64,000 bases of DNA from an uncultured Pelagibacteraceae bacterium (GTDB lineage Bacteria; Pseudomonadota; Alphaproteobacteria; Pelagibacterales; Pelagibacteraceae), in contig CACONH010000002.1 in the NCBI GenBank assembly GCA_902628495.1, positions 62,001-126,000 of the forward strand. The letters are read 5' to 3'. A model generated the notes under the pieces. It saw only the letters and a program-made list of their open reading frames with translations. It did no database searches and was not told the DNA's origin. Made by a program: the position numbers and the translations under genes. Below, piece by piece: positions 26,811-35,494 of this stretch. Each line of letters starts with the position of its first letter. Position 1 is the stretch's first letter.

Positions 26811-28430
26811 ATGACTAGAGAAGTTATGGAATATGATGTTGTTATTGTTGGTGGAGGACCATCAGGACTAGCAACAGCAATAAAACTAAAACAATTAAAT
26901 TCTGAAATTAATGTTTGTGTTTTAGAAAAGGGAGCAGAAATTGGTTCCCATATTTTATCAGGAAATGTTTTTGAAACAAGAGCTTTGGATGAATTAATAC
27001 CTAACTGGAAAGAATTAAATTCACCAATAAAAACAAAAGTTACAAAAGAAAAATTTTTATTTCTTGGAAAAACAAAATCAATAAGTTGGCCAACATGGCT
27101 ACTGCCTAAAGTTCAACAAAATCATAAAAATTATATTATAAGTCTTGCAAATTTGTGTAGATGGTTAGCTGAACAAGCAGAGGCATTAAGTGTGGAAATA
27201 TTCCCAGGCTTTCCAGCTTCTGATATTTTGTATCATGAAGACGGATCTGTAAAAGGTGTTGTCACTCAAGACATGGGTTTAGATAAAAACGGAGAAAAAA
27301 AAGATAGCTACGAGCCTGGAATGGAGCTTCATGCAAAAGTGACTGTATTTGCCGAAGGCTGTAGAGGACACTTAGGAAAAAATTTAATTAAAAAATTTGA
27401 TTTAAGTAAAGGAAAAAATCCACAGCAGTACGGTATCGGTTTTAAAGAAATTTGGAAGGTAGATGAAAAAAATCATGAAGAAGGATTAGTTATGCACACC
27501 GCTGGTTGGCCATTAGACAATAATACATACGGTGGAAGTTTTGTTTATCATGCTGAAAACAAAGAAGTATATTTAGGATATGTAATTGGTTTAGATTATC
27601 AAAATCCTCATCTATCTCCATTTGATGAATTTCAAAGATTTAAAACACATCCTGCTATTTCAAAAATGCTTAATGGAGGTAAAAGAATTTCGTACGGTGC
27701 AAGAGCTTTAATTGAAGGGGGTATTCAAAGTTTACCAAGAATGTTTATGCCTGGCGCTTTATTAATTGGTTGTGATGCTGGTACTTTAAATATGCCTAAA
27801 ATAAAAGGTTCACACACAGCAATGAAAAGTGGTTTAATAGCAGCAGAAACAATAGTTGAGCATCTAAAAGATAAAAAAGATTTATCAATTTATGAGGAAA
27901 AATTCAAAAAAAGCTGGGCTTATGAAGAATTACATGCAGCAAGAAATGTTAAACCAAGCTTTAGTTGGGGTTTAATCTTAGGCATTATTTTTACCGGAAT
28001 TGATCAAATATTATTTAGAGGAAAGCTACCATTCACATTGAAACATAAGCATGCAGATCATGAAACTTTAAAACCAGCAAATAAAATGCCAGTTATAGAG
28101 TACCCAAAACCAGATAACATCTTAACTTTTGACAAAACTAGCTCTGTATATTTAACTGGAACAAATCACGAGGACAATCAGCCAGTCCATCTCCAGTTAA
28201 AAGATAAAGAATTACCAATAAAATATACTTTAGAAAAATACGATGAACCTGCTCAAAGATATTGTCCAGCAGGTGTTTACGAAGTTCAAAATGAAAACGG
28301 TTCACCGAAATTTGTAATAAATTCTCAGAATTGCATACATTGCAAGACATGTGATATCAAAGAACCATCCCAAAATATCACTTGGGTAACACCTGAAGGA
28401 AGTGGTGGTCCAAGATACGGGAATATGTAA
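26811..28430 (+). CDS. electron transfer flavoprotein-ubiquinone oxidoreductase
   Basis: This 539-aa protein passes electrons from reduced ETF to ubiquinone at the inner membrane. It starts with a Rossmann FAD motif, DVVIVGGGPSGLATAIKL. It has the family block GALLIGCDAGTLNMPKIKGSHTAMKSG and ends with the 4Fe-4S ligand region CIHCKTCDIKEPSQNITWVTPEGSGGPRYGNM-like (Cys in CIHCKTC plus an earlier Cys in RYCPAGVY). Length is normal. It completes the dehydrogenase-ETF-quinone route in one operon. It ends 1 bp before the convergent DUF2237 gene. Confidence 0.96.
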   Translation: MTREVMEYDVVIVGGGPSGLATAIKLKQLNSEINVCVLEKGAEIGSHILSGNVFETRALDELIPNWKELNSPIKTKVTKEKFLFLGKTKSISWPTWLLPKVQQNHKNYIISLANLCRWLAEQAEALSVEIFPGFPASDILYHEDGSVKGVVTQDMGLDKNGEKKDSYEPGMELHAKVTVFAEGCRGHLGKNLIKKFDLSKGKNPQQYGIGFKEIWKVDEKNHEEGLVMHTAGWPLDNNTYGGSFVYHAENKEVYLGYVIGLDYQNPHLSPFDEFQRFKTHPAISKMLNGGKRISYGARALIEGGIQSLPRMFMPGALLIGCDAGTLNMPKIKGSHTAMKSGLIAAETIVEHLKDKKDLSIYEEKFKKSWAYEELHAARNVKPSFSWGLILGIIFTGIDQILFRGKLPFTLKHKHADHETLKPANKMPVIEYPKPDNILTFDKTSSVYLTGTNHEDNQPVHLQLKDKELPIKYTLEKYDEPAQRYCPAGVYEVQNENGSPKFVINSQNCIHCKTCDIKEPSQNITWVTPEGSGGPRYGNM

Positions 28431-28431
28431 T

Positions 28432-28806
28432 TTAAGATAAGTCTATTGCGTATTTTTTTAAAGTTTCAATTGGAATAAGTTTCAAAGTATTTTCGTGAGT
28501 TCTTTTTAAAAATATAGGACATCCTTTGTTTGCATCAATTGCTCTTGCATACCAACTTGCACAAACACACCAGCAATCACCATCTTTTAAACCAGGAAAT
28601 CCAAATTCTGGATGAGGAGTTATTAAATCATTACCAGCATCTTTGCACCAATTTAAAAATTCATTAGATACTTTTGCACAAACTGTATGAACACCTTTAT
28701 CATTTTCATCTGTATTACAGCATCCATCTCTATACCAACCAGTTAATGGATTTGATGAGCACAATTCAAGATCCTCACCTAAAACGTTTTTTTGTTTTTT
28801 AGTCAT
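28432..28806 (-). CDS. DUF2237-family protein
   Basis: From ATG at 28806 the product is 124 aa; a TTG at 28821 gives five more residues but I prefer the ATG. It is cysteine-rich: LCSSNPLTGWYRDGCCNT, GVHTVCAKV, WCKDAGNDL, and GDCWCVCASWYARA. These are the DUF2237 hallmarks as I remember them. Function is unknown. Its start overlaps the end of the upstream 2OG oxygenase by 8 bp. Confidence 0.82.
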   Translation of the reverse strand: MTKKQKNVLGEDLELCSSNPLTGWYRDGCCNTDENDKGVHTVCAKVSNEFLNWCKDAGNDLITPHPEFGFPGLKDGDCWCVCASWYARAIDANKGCPIFLKRTHENTLKLIPIETLKKYAIDLS

Positions 28807-29419
28807 GAAAAACGTCAGCAACTTTTTTATCTAATTCAACATTAAAAGAGAATGATCTTCTTTCGCCATCAACGACAAAAGGATATGCAGTATGCATAAG
28901 GTAGTTTGGAAATAATATTAAATCACCAACTTTTGGTACATGATTATAAATACTTTTATTTAAAAACATTCTAGAACCATTTATAAAATCTATAGTTCCA
29001 TTAGTTTTCTTTTTCTTTTTACTAAAATTTAAGTTTTTTGGTATTTTAAGATATCCTACACCAGATATATTTCCATCATGGTAATGAACTGGGTTGTATT
29101 CATTTTTAAATTGTCTTACCACCCAAAAATTTTTAATATTTATTTTATTGGTTGATTTATTAATTGTGCTTTTTAAATAATTTTTTACTTTTTCATGAAT
29201 AAACTTTTTAAGTTTTTTATTAATAAAATTTTTGGAAAGCTCAATCTCTTGATATACTTCACCAACTAATTTTTTAGAATAATCTTTTTTTTTAGATTTT
29301 TTTTCGTTTAATATGATTCTTTCGACCTCTTGATTAATATCGCTTACAACTTTTTTGCTAAGTTTTATTTTTGCTAATTTAGGACCAAAAGGACTTATTA
29401 TATTAATTTTTTTTGACAT
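28799..29419 (-). CDS. putative 2-oxoglutarate/Fe(II) dioxygenase
   Basis: This 206-aa protein has VHYHDGNISGVGYLK (HxD iron ligands), then VPKVGDLILFPNYLMHTAYPF with the distal His, and GERRSFSFNVE with the 2OG-binding Arg. That is the layout of the TIGR02466-like putative 2OG-Fe(II) oxygenases. The N-terminal half is Lys-rich. Its substrate is unknown. It overlaps hisI by one base and DUF2237 by 8 bp. Confidence 0.72.
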   Translation of the reverse strand: MSKKINIISPFGPKLAKIKLSKKVVSDINQEVERIILNEKKSKKKDYSKKLVGEVYQEIELSKNFINKKLKKFIHEKVKNYLKSTINKSTNKINIKNFWVVRQFKNEYNPVHYHDGNISGVGYLKIPKNLNFSKKKKKTNGTIDFINGSRMFLNKSIYNHVPKVGDLILFPNYLMHTAYPFVVDGERRSFSFNVELDKKVADVFHD

Positions 29420-29907
29420 TATATTTTAGTTGGATTTGGTCGACCTTTATAAACAACTTCAGGATCAAATTTCTTTTCTTTTTCTTCAAATTTCATTTTT
29501 ATCTCTCTAGCATTATCTATTTTTCCTAGAGGTACGGATCTATAAAAACATGATCTATATCCAACATGGCAACTTGATCCTGATCCAATATCTACAGTTA
29601 ACCATACAGCATCTTGATCATCGTCAATTCTAACTTCAATAACTTTTTGCACAAAACCACTTGTTTTACCTTTGTGCCAAATTTGATTTCTTGATCTGCT
29701 CCAATAGTGAGCTTCTTTAGTTTCAATTGTTTTTTTTAAAGCTTCTACATTCATATAACCATGCATTAATATTTCTTTTGTCTTTGAACATGTTGTGATG
29801 ACTGGAATTAATCCATCATTATCAAATTTAGGGGACAATAAATTTCCCTCTTCAATATCTGTGACATTTTCTCTTTTTTTAAACATATTTTCAGAAGTAT
29901 TTAGCAC
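29419..29907 (-). CDS. hisI: phosphoribosyl-AMP cyclohydrolase
   Basis: HisI opens the purine ring of phosphoribosyl-AMP in histidine synthesis. The 162-aa protein shows family blocks EILMHGYMNVEAL, EAHYWSRSRNQIWHKGKTSG, IDDDQDAVWLTVD and the zinc Cys block SCHVGYRSCFYR. It is somewhat long at both ends. There are no other his genes around, so it stands apart from the main his genes. It heads a minus-strand transcript with the 2OG oxygenase and DUF2237. Confidence 0.93.
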   Translation of the reverse strand: MLNTSENMFKKRENVTDIEEGNLLSPKFDNDGLIPVITTCSKTKEILMHGYMNVEALKKTIETKEAHYWSRSRNQIWHKGKTSGFVQKVIEVRIDDDQDAVWLTVDIGSGSSCHVGYRSCFYRSVPLGKIDNAREIKMKFEEKEKKFDPEVVYKGRPNPTKI

Positions 29908-29963
29908 ATAAAAGATTATAATAAATATTTTAAAAAGGTTAAATTATATATATAACTATCGCG

Positions 29964-30575
29964 ATGAAATTAGTTAAAGAACAAAATAAGCCATTAAATA
30001 ATAACGAAGTATCGGATAAAGAAGCTGAAGAAGCTTATATCAAAATATTAAAATGGATAGGGGAAGATCCAAGCAGAGAAGGTTTATTAGAAACACCTAA
30101 AAGAGTTTTAAAAGCATATAGAGAATATTTTAAAGGCTACCAGGAAGATCCTAATAAAATACTAAGCAAAACTTTTGGTGATGTAGAGGGATACAACGAT
30201 ATGGTAATACAAAAAAATATATCAGTTCAGAGCCATTGCGAACATCACATGGCACCGATTTTAGGAATTGCACATGTGGCTTACATGCCAAATGAAAGAG
30301 TTGTAGGTTTAAGTAAACTTGCAAGAGTTGTAGAAGTTTTTTCAAGAAGAATGCAAACTCAAGAAAGATTAACAAAACAAATTGCAACAACCTTGATGGA
30401 TTCTTTACAGGCTAAAGGAGTAGCCGTTACAATAAACGCAACTCATCAATGTATGACAACTAGAGGAATTAAAAAGGAACAAGCCACAACTATAACTAAT
30501 TATTATTTAGGTAAATTTAAAGACGACCTAGCTTGTCAAAATAGATATCTAAGATTTATTAGTAGCAAGATCTAA
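29964..30575 (+). CDS. folE: GTP cyclohydrolase I
   Basis: FolE converts GTP to 7,8-dihydroneopterin triphosphate, the first step of folate synthesis. The 203-aa protein has GEDPSREGLLETPKRVLKAY, SHCEHHMAPILGIAHVAYMP (zinc Cys and His) and HQCMTTRGIKK (second zinc Cys), all in the expected order. It diverges from hisI with a 56 bp gap and is 17 bp upstream of the AcuI-like gene. Its folate product supports the C1 enzymes elsewhere in the window. Confidence 0.96.
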   Translation: MKLVKEQNKPLNNNEVSDKEAEEAYIKILKWIGEDPSREGLLETPKRVLKAYREYFKGYQEDPNKILSKTFGDVEGYNDMVIQKNISVQSHCEHHMAPILGIAHVAYMPNERVVGLSKLARVVEVFSRRMQTQERLTKQIATTLMDSLQAKGVAVTINATHQCMTTRGIKKEQATTITNYYLGKFKDDLACQNRYLRFISSKI

Positions 30576-30592
30576 TAAATTAAAAAAAAGTA

Positions 30593-31594
30593 ATGTCTGA
30601 TAATTTTAAAGCATTAATCGTAAATCAAGAGGGTGAAAAGTTTTCAAGAGAAATTAAAACTATAGAGAAATCATTTTTAAAACATGGTGATGTTTTAGTT
30701 AAAGTTGATTATTCTACATTAAATTTTAAAGATGCTTTAATTTTAAAAAATGGGGCAAGATTAGTTAAAGAATTTCCACATATTCCAGGTATTGATTTTT
30801 CAGGTACAGTAGTTGAAAGTAAAAGTGAAAAATTTAAAGAGGGCGATGAAATAATTCAAACTGGCTGGAGAGTTGGTGAAATTTACTTTGGTGGATATTC
30901 TCAATTTGCAAAAGTAAATTCAAATTTTTTGGTAAAAAAACCTAAAGGAATTACATCGAGACAAGCGATGATGTTAGGTACTGCTGGCATGACAGCAATC
31001 CAATGTGCTTTTACGACTAAACAAACTAGAGAAGTTTTACTACTTGGAGAAAAAGTAAATGATGTAATTGTTACCGGAGCCTCTGGTGGAGTTGGTAGTA
31101 TTGCAGTCATGATACTCAGTAAAATGGGTTGCAATGTAACAGCCGCAACAACAAAACCAAATGAAGAATATCTTAAATCACTAGGTGCGAAAAATATAAT
31201 AAAATCAAGTGATTTAGATAAAGAGGCTAGACCGCTGGATAAAGGATTGTACGATGGTGCAGTTGATACAGTTGGTGGAAATATTTTAGCTAACATTCTG
31301 TCTCATGTTAAGCCAAATGGAATAGTTGCAGCGTGTGGAAATGCATCAAGTATAAAATTAAATACTACTGTAATGCCTTTTATCATAAGAGGTGTAAAAC
31401 TTTGGGGTATCGACTCTGTAAGTGTATCTATAAAGAGAAGAAAATTCCTGTGGGATGAAGTTTCAAAACTTGTAGATTTCGATTTACTTGACAAGTCCAT
31501 TAAAGAGATAAGTCTCGAACAACTTTTAGTTGAATATTCAAAAATGCTTGAAGGCAAAACTTCTGGAAGATACATTATTAATGTTAATAAATAA
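30593..31594 (+). CDS. YhdH/AcuI-type medium-chain reductase (acryloyl-CoA reductase-like)
   Basis: The 333-aa protein is a zinc-free MDR enzyme: FSREIKTIEKSFLKHGDVLVKVDYSTLNFKDAL at the N-terminus, PHIPGIDFSGTVVES, and the NADP loop VTGASGGVGSIAVMIL. VDTVGGNILANIL follows. The YhdH/AcuI branch reduces acryloyl-CoA to propionyl-CoA, detoxifying acrylate from DMSP cleavage. That role fits a marine alphaproteobacterium but is inferred. It overlaps the downstream LysR gene by one base (TAATG). Confidence 0.85.
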   Translation: MSDNFKALIVNQEGEKFSREIKTIEKSFLKHGDVLVKVDYSTLNFKDALILKNGARLVKEFPHIPGIDFSGTVVESKSEKFKEGDEIIQTGWRVGEIYFGGYSQFAKVNSNFLVKKPKGITSRQAMMLGTAGMTAIQCAFTTKQTREVLLLGEKVNDVIVTGASGGVGSIAVMILSKMGCNVTAATTKPNEEYLKSLGAKNIIKSSDLDKEARPLDKGLYDGAVDTVGGNILANILSHVKPNGIVAACGNASSIKLNTTVMPFIIRGVKLWGIDSVSVSIKRRKFLWDEVSKLVDFDLLDKSIKEISLEQLLVEYSKMLEGKTSGRYIINVNK

Positions 31595-32484
31595 TGGATT
31601 GGGACAAGCTAAAAATATTTCACGCAGTTGCAGAAGCTGGTAGTTTTACAAGCGCAACAGTTAATCTAAATCTCAGTCAATCAGCAATCAGTAGACAAAT
31701 TCAGGCTTTAGAAGAAGATCTTAAAGTTAAGCTTTTTGAGAGACACGCAAGAGGTCTTACTTTAACGGAAAATGGTGAGTATGTATTTAAAACTGCCCAT
31801 GAAGTAATCAGTAAGCTTAAAGAGGTTGAAACTTCACTCGGAGATCAAAAAAATAAACCAAGCGGTAAATTGACTGTCACCACCGTTGTAAGTTTTGGAA
31901 CAACATGGCTAACTCCAAGAATTCAAGAATTCATGCAATTAAATCCAGACATAGAAGTCGAGCTTATTTTTGACGATAAAGAACTAGATTTAAGCACAAG
32001 ACAAGCAGATATTGGTATTTTTATGAGAAGACCAAAACAACTAAATTATATACAAAAAAAGTTGATAGATATAAATTACCACATTTACGGTTCTCCAAAA
32101 TATTTGGAAAAAAATGGTTTTCCGAAAAATACAAGTGACTTAAACAAACACTCTTTTATATCCTTTGGTAGAGGCGCTCCTTCACCAGTTTATAATCCTG
32201 ATTGGGCTTTAAAATTAGGTACAAAAGACAATAAAAAAAGGAAAACTGTGATGAAAGTTAATAGTGTTTATGGCTTATTGTTAGCTGTTCAAAGTGGAGT
32301 TGGATTAGCGGCCTTACCAGATTATATAACTGTAAATCAACCCAACATTGTAAAGGTTCTTCCAAATATTGAAGGTCCCATAACCGAGGCTCATTTTGTA
32401 TACCCTCAATCTATGAAAAATGTTGCAAGAGTTCAGGCTTTTAGAAACTTCCTATATAGCAAAATCTCCGAGTGGGAATTTTAA
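31594..32484 (+). CDS. LysR-family transcriptional regulator
   Basis: The 296-aa protein has an N-terminal winged HTH (MDWDKLKIFHAVAEAGSFTSATVNLNLSQSAISRQIQALEEDL-like, residues 1-45) and a periplasmic-binding-type effector domain from about residue 90. It overlaps the AcuI-like gene by one base, so it probably regulates that gene or its own operon; the usual divergent LysR layout is absent. The effector is unknown. Confidence 0.92.
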   Translation: MDWDKLKIFHAVAEAGSFTSATVNLNLSQSAISRQIQALEEDLKVKLFERHARGLTLTENGEYVFKTAHEVISKLKEVETSLGDQKNKPSGKLTVTTVVSFGTTWLTPRIQEFMQLNPDIEVELIFDDKELDLSTRQADIGIFMRRPKQLNYIQKKLIDINYHIYGSPKYLEKNGFPKNTSDLNKHSFISFGRGAPSPVYNPDWALKLGTKDNKKRKTVMKVNSVYGLLLAVQSGVGLAALPDYITVNQPNIVKVLPNIEGPITEAHFVYPQSMKNVARVQAFRNFLYSKISEWEF

Positions 32485-32492
32485 AAAATTAC

Positions 32493-32560
32493 TTGACCCC
32501 TGCGTCAATATATGCGATTGATAATCATTATCAGTGAGATTAATTCTCATTATCAATAGT
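32493..32560 (+). promoter_or_regulatory. promoter region with tandem Fur boxes before fbpA
   Basis: A perfect 6-1-6 Fur element GATAATCATTATC lies at 32520-32532, extendable to a 15-bp palindrome at 32519-32533. It is followed at 32535-32554 by a second, weaker element, TGAGATTAATTCTCATTATC. A candidate -35 TTGACC is at 32493-32498; the -10 is not resolved. The site is about 70 bp upstream of fbpA, so ferric-iron uptake is very likely repressed by Fur when iron is sufficient. Confidence 0.85.
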
Positions 32561-32603
32561 GCGGAAGTTAAATAAATAAATAAATAAAAGAAAAGGTAAC
32601 AAA

Positions 32604-33629
32604 ATGAAAAAACTTAGTTTGTATACGATACTTTTGACTTTTATTTCTAGCGTAACGATAGCTGCGGAAGTAAATATTTTCAATGCAAGACACTATAAAG
32701 CCGATGCAGAATTATATAGTAAATTTACGAATAAGACTGGAATAAAAGTTAATTTAATAAACGGAAAAGCTGGAGCTCTTGAAAAAAGAATGATCAAAGA
32801 GGGAGCAGACTCTTCAGCTGATCTTTATATTACAGCAGATGCTGGAAGATGCGGAGCATTTAAAGCTAAAGGAATGACCCAAGGTGGTTTGACTTCTGCT
32901 GCAATCAAAGCTGCAGTTCCATCTAACTTTAGAACTACACACTGGACTGGAATAGCTAAAAGAGCGAGAATAGTTTACTACGCACCAGACAGAGTTACAG
33001 GTGCTGAGTTATCAGGTTTAACTTATGAAAGTTTAGCTGATCCAAAATGGAAAGGTAGATTAGTAATCAGAAAATCAAGCAACATTTACAACAAATCTCT
33101 TGTAGCATCACTAGTTAAAAATAATGGTAAAGCTGCAACTGCAGAATGGGCAAAAGGCGTTGTTGCTAATATGGCTAGAACTCCAACTGGAAACGATAGA
33201 GCTCAAATTATGGCAGTAGCTGCTGGAGAGGCAGATATTGCTGTTGCGAATACATATTACTTAGCTCTAATGTTGTCAGGAAATAAAGGAGCAGAACAAC
33301 AAGCTGCTGCAAAAAAAGTAAAAGCTTTCTTTCCTAACCAAAACGACAGAGGAACGCACATGAATATCAGTTGTGCAGCTTTAGTAAAAGGTGCGCCTAA
33401 TAAGGCAAATGCTATTAAACTTGTAGAGTTTTTATTAACTCCAGAGGCTCAAGAACACTTTACGAATAATACTTTTGAGTTTCCAATGATAGATGGTGTT
33501 TCTCCAAGTCCACTAGTTGTAAACAATATAGGATTAGATTTTAAACAAGATCTAAAAACTAAAGTTTCAAGTTATGGAGCTAAACAAGCTGATGCATTAG
33601 AAGTAATGACAGCTGCTGGCTGGAAATAA
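32604..33629 (+). CDS. fbpA: ferric-iron ABC transporter, periplasmic binding protein
   Basis: This 341-aa protein has a signal peptide (MKKLSLYTILLTFISSVTIAA) and then EVNIFNARHYKADAELYSKFTNKTGIKV, the opening of FbpA/AfuA/IdiA iron-binding proteins. GEADIAVANTYYLALML holds the double Tyr that ligands Fe(III). It delivers iron to FbpB/FbpC encoded downstream. A tandem Fur box precedes it, and five TAAA repeats occupy the 5' UTR at 32569-32588. A strong hairpin between fbpA and fbpB suggests that fbpA is expressed at higher level. Confidence 0.94.
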   Translation: MKKLSLYTILLTFISSVTIAAEVNIFNARHYKADAELYSKFTNKTGIKVNLINGKAGALEKRMIKEGADSSADLYITADAGRCGAFKAKGMTQGGLTSAAIKAAVPSNFRTTHWTGIAKRARIVYYAPDRVTGAELSGLTYESLADPKWKGRLVIRKSSNIYNKSLVASLVKNNGKAATAEWAKGVVANMARTPTGNDRAQIMAVAAGEADIAVANTYYLALMLSGNKGAEQQAAAKKVKAFFPNQNDRGTHMNISCAALVKGAPNKANAIKLVEFLLTPEAQEHFTNNTFEFPMIDGVSPSPLVVNNIGLDFKQDLKTKVSSYGAKQADALEVMTAAGWK

Positions 33630-33630
33630 T

Positions 33631-33801
33631 ATGAAAGATAAAAAAGAATTTATTTCCGAAATTGATTATAATAAATCTTCTGTAGGATGCTCACCGTGTC
33701 TTTCAGAGTGTAAAAAAATCAATGAAAGAATAAATAAAAGGAATTTGTCTGATATTAAAGAGCAGGAGGTTCCGCACATCCTAAAGGTTTTTGATTTTTA
33801 G
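33631..33801 (+). CDS. 56-aa Cys-rich small protein between fbpA and fbpB
   Basis: ATG at 33631, one base after the fbpA stop, opens a 56-codon frame. The product is charged and contains a compact cysteine motif, GCSPCLSEC (residues 19-27, CxxCxxxC). It has no signal peptide or membrane helix. Position inside a Fur-controlled iron operon and the cysteine triplet suggest an iron- or Fe-S-related role, but this is inference. I know no family for it. It could instead be a fortuitous frame, although such a motif by chance is unlikely. Confidence 0.5.
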   Translation: MKDKKEFISEIDYNKSSVGCSPCLSECKKINERINKRNLSDIKEQEVPHILKVFDF

Positions 33802-33815
33802 ATAATTCCTTGATA

Positions 33816-33849
33816 ATATGCCCGTAGACTATCTCCTCTATGGGCATAT
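33816..33849 (+). other. strong stem-loop between fbpA and fbpB
   Basis: ATATGCCCGTAGA (33816-33828) pairs with TCTATGGGCATAT (33837-33849): 13 base pairs with one G-U, with an 8-nt loop. There is no run of T after it, so it is not a classical terminator. Such hairpins often protect the upstream binding-protein message from decay, or reduce readthrough into the permease genes. It sits 31 bp before the fbpB ATG. Confidence 0.75.
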
Positions 33850-33880
33850 CTAATTTCATGTTTATAAGGCGGATTATAAT

Positions 33881-35494
33881 ATGAAAAAAATTAACATTTG
33901 GTACTTAAGCTCTTTTCTCATTTCATTTGTAGTTTTAATTCCGATAATAACTGTTTCTTTCAGTTTTTTTGAGGAGACAACAGAATATTACGTAATTTTA
34001 AAAGAAACCTTTTTATTAGAATATATATATAATTCTGTAACTTTATTGTTTGGAGTTTTGTTCTTAACTTTTATCTTTGGAACTGGCACAGCTTATCTCG
34101 TTTCTTTTTATGATTTTCCAGGAAATAATTTTTTTAAATGGGCTTTAATACTATCTTTTGCTGTTCCTCCATATATTTACGCTTACTCTATTTTTGCTTT
34201 TTTTGATAATTATGGAACCGCTTTTACAATTCTTAAAAATTTATTTGGTGATGGAAATTACAATAAACACATACCTAAATTTAATGGAATGTTAGGAGCG
34301 ATACTATCACTATCTTTTTCTTTATTTGCCTATGTATATATTTTAGCCAGAGCGTCATTTTTATATCAATCTCAAAATTTAATTGATTTAAGTAAAAATT
34401 TAGGATTTTCTCAAACAAGAACTTTTTTACAGGTTATTTTACCCTCTGCGAGACCTGCAATAGTTGCCGGATTATCATTAGTTGCAATGGAAACATTGGC
34501 AGAATTTGGTGCTGTTGATTTCTTTTCCATAAACACTTTGACAACCGGAATTTATAATTCTTGGATAGCTTTTGATGATTTTGCCTTTGCGAATAGACTT
34601 TCATTTTTCCTATTATTATTTATTTTTGCTTTATTTGTTCTAGAAAATCTATCTAGAAAACAAGCAAAATTTCACTCAAACTCATCAAGTGGATTTAAAC
34701 AAAGAGAAAAATATAAATTAAGTGGAGGACAAAGTTTTTTAGCTTTTTTATTCTGTTTTATTATATTTTTCCTTAGCTTTGTATTCCCACTTAGCCAAAT
34801 GTTATATTGGACTATTATTTACTCGGATAATTTATTTGATTTAAAGATATTAAATCTTATTTATAATACGCTGTATCTTGCCTTTTTGTCATGTTTAGCA
34901 CTTATAATTTTTTCATTTATTTCTAACTATGGAATGAGGGTTTCAAAAAGCAAACCTTTAAATATTTTAAATACACTTTCGATTTCAGGTTATGCAATAC
35001 CAGGTGTAATTTTAGCAATTGCCTTCATTACATTTATTTCGTGGTTTGATAACAGTATTGTAAAATTACTTGGATTTGACTCCATTAAAAAAGTATTTTT
35101 TGGTTCAATATTAGGTTTAGTTATAGTTTATTTTATTAGATTTTATTCGCTAGCATGCAATGGAATAAAATCTGGTTATGAAAAGATAAACATCTCTGTA
35201 GATGAAAGCGCCTACTTACTTGGATATTCAAAATTAAAAACATTTATTAATGTGCATGTACCTTATTTAAGAAATTCGGTATTATTTGTTGTAATTTTGA
35301 TATCATTAGAAATAATCCGTGAATTACCTATTACGTTAATTTTAAGACCATTTAATTTTGAAACATTCGCCACAACTGCTTTTATATATGCATCTGAAGA
35401 TTTGTTAGAAGCAGCTGCAGCACCATCTTTATTTTTAATTTTAATTGCGAGTATATTTATTTTATCCACATCAAAGTTTATATTAAGAGATTAA
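33881..35494 (+). CDS. fbpB: ferric-iron ABC transporter, permease
   Basis: This 537-aa inner-membrane protein has about 12 helices and two binding-protein-dependent transport modules, the fused architecture of FbpB/AfuB/SfuB. EAA loops are visible around LIDLSKNLGFSQTRTFLQVILPSARPAIVAGL and VDESAYLLGYSKLKTFINVHVPYLRNSVLF. It follows the hairpin and ends directly before the ATPase gene (no gap). Confidence 0.9.
   Translation: MKKINIWYLSSFLISFVVLIPIITVSFSFFEETTEYYVILKETFLLEYIYNSVTLLFGVLFLTFIFGTGTAYLVSFYDFPGNNFFKWALILSFAVPPYIYAYSIFAFFDNYGTAFTILKNLFGDGNYNKHIPKFNGMLGAILSLSFSLFAYVYILARASFLYQSQNLIDLSKNLGFSQTRTFLQVILPSARPAIVAGLSLVAMETLAEFGAVDFFSINTLTTGIYNSWIAFDDFAFANRLSFFLLLFIFALFVLENLSRKQAKFHSNSSSGFKQREKYKLSGGQSFLAFLFCFIIFFLSFVFPLSQMLYWTIIYSDNLFDLKILNLIYNTLYLAFLSCLALIIFSFISNYGMRVSKSKPLNILNTLSISGYAIPGVILAIAFITFISWFDNSIVKLLGFDSIKKVFFGSILGLVIVYFIRFYSLACNGIKSGYEKINISVDESAYLLGYSKLKTFINVHVPYLRNSVLFVVILISLEIIRELPITLILRPFNFETFATTAFIYASEDLLEAAAAPSLFLILIASIFILSTSKFILRD

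Noticed and set aside
33816-33849. Rho-independent terminator after fbpA
   Set aside because: The stem is strong but no U-run follows and fbpB starts 31 bp later on the same strand.
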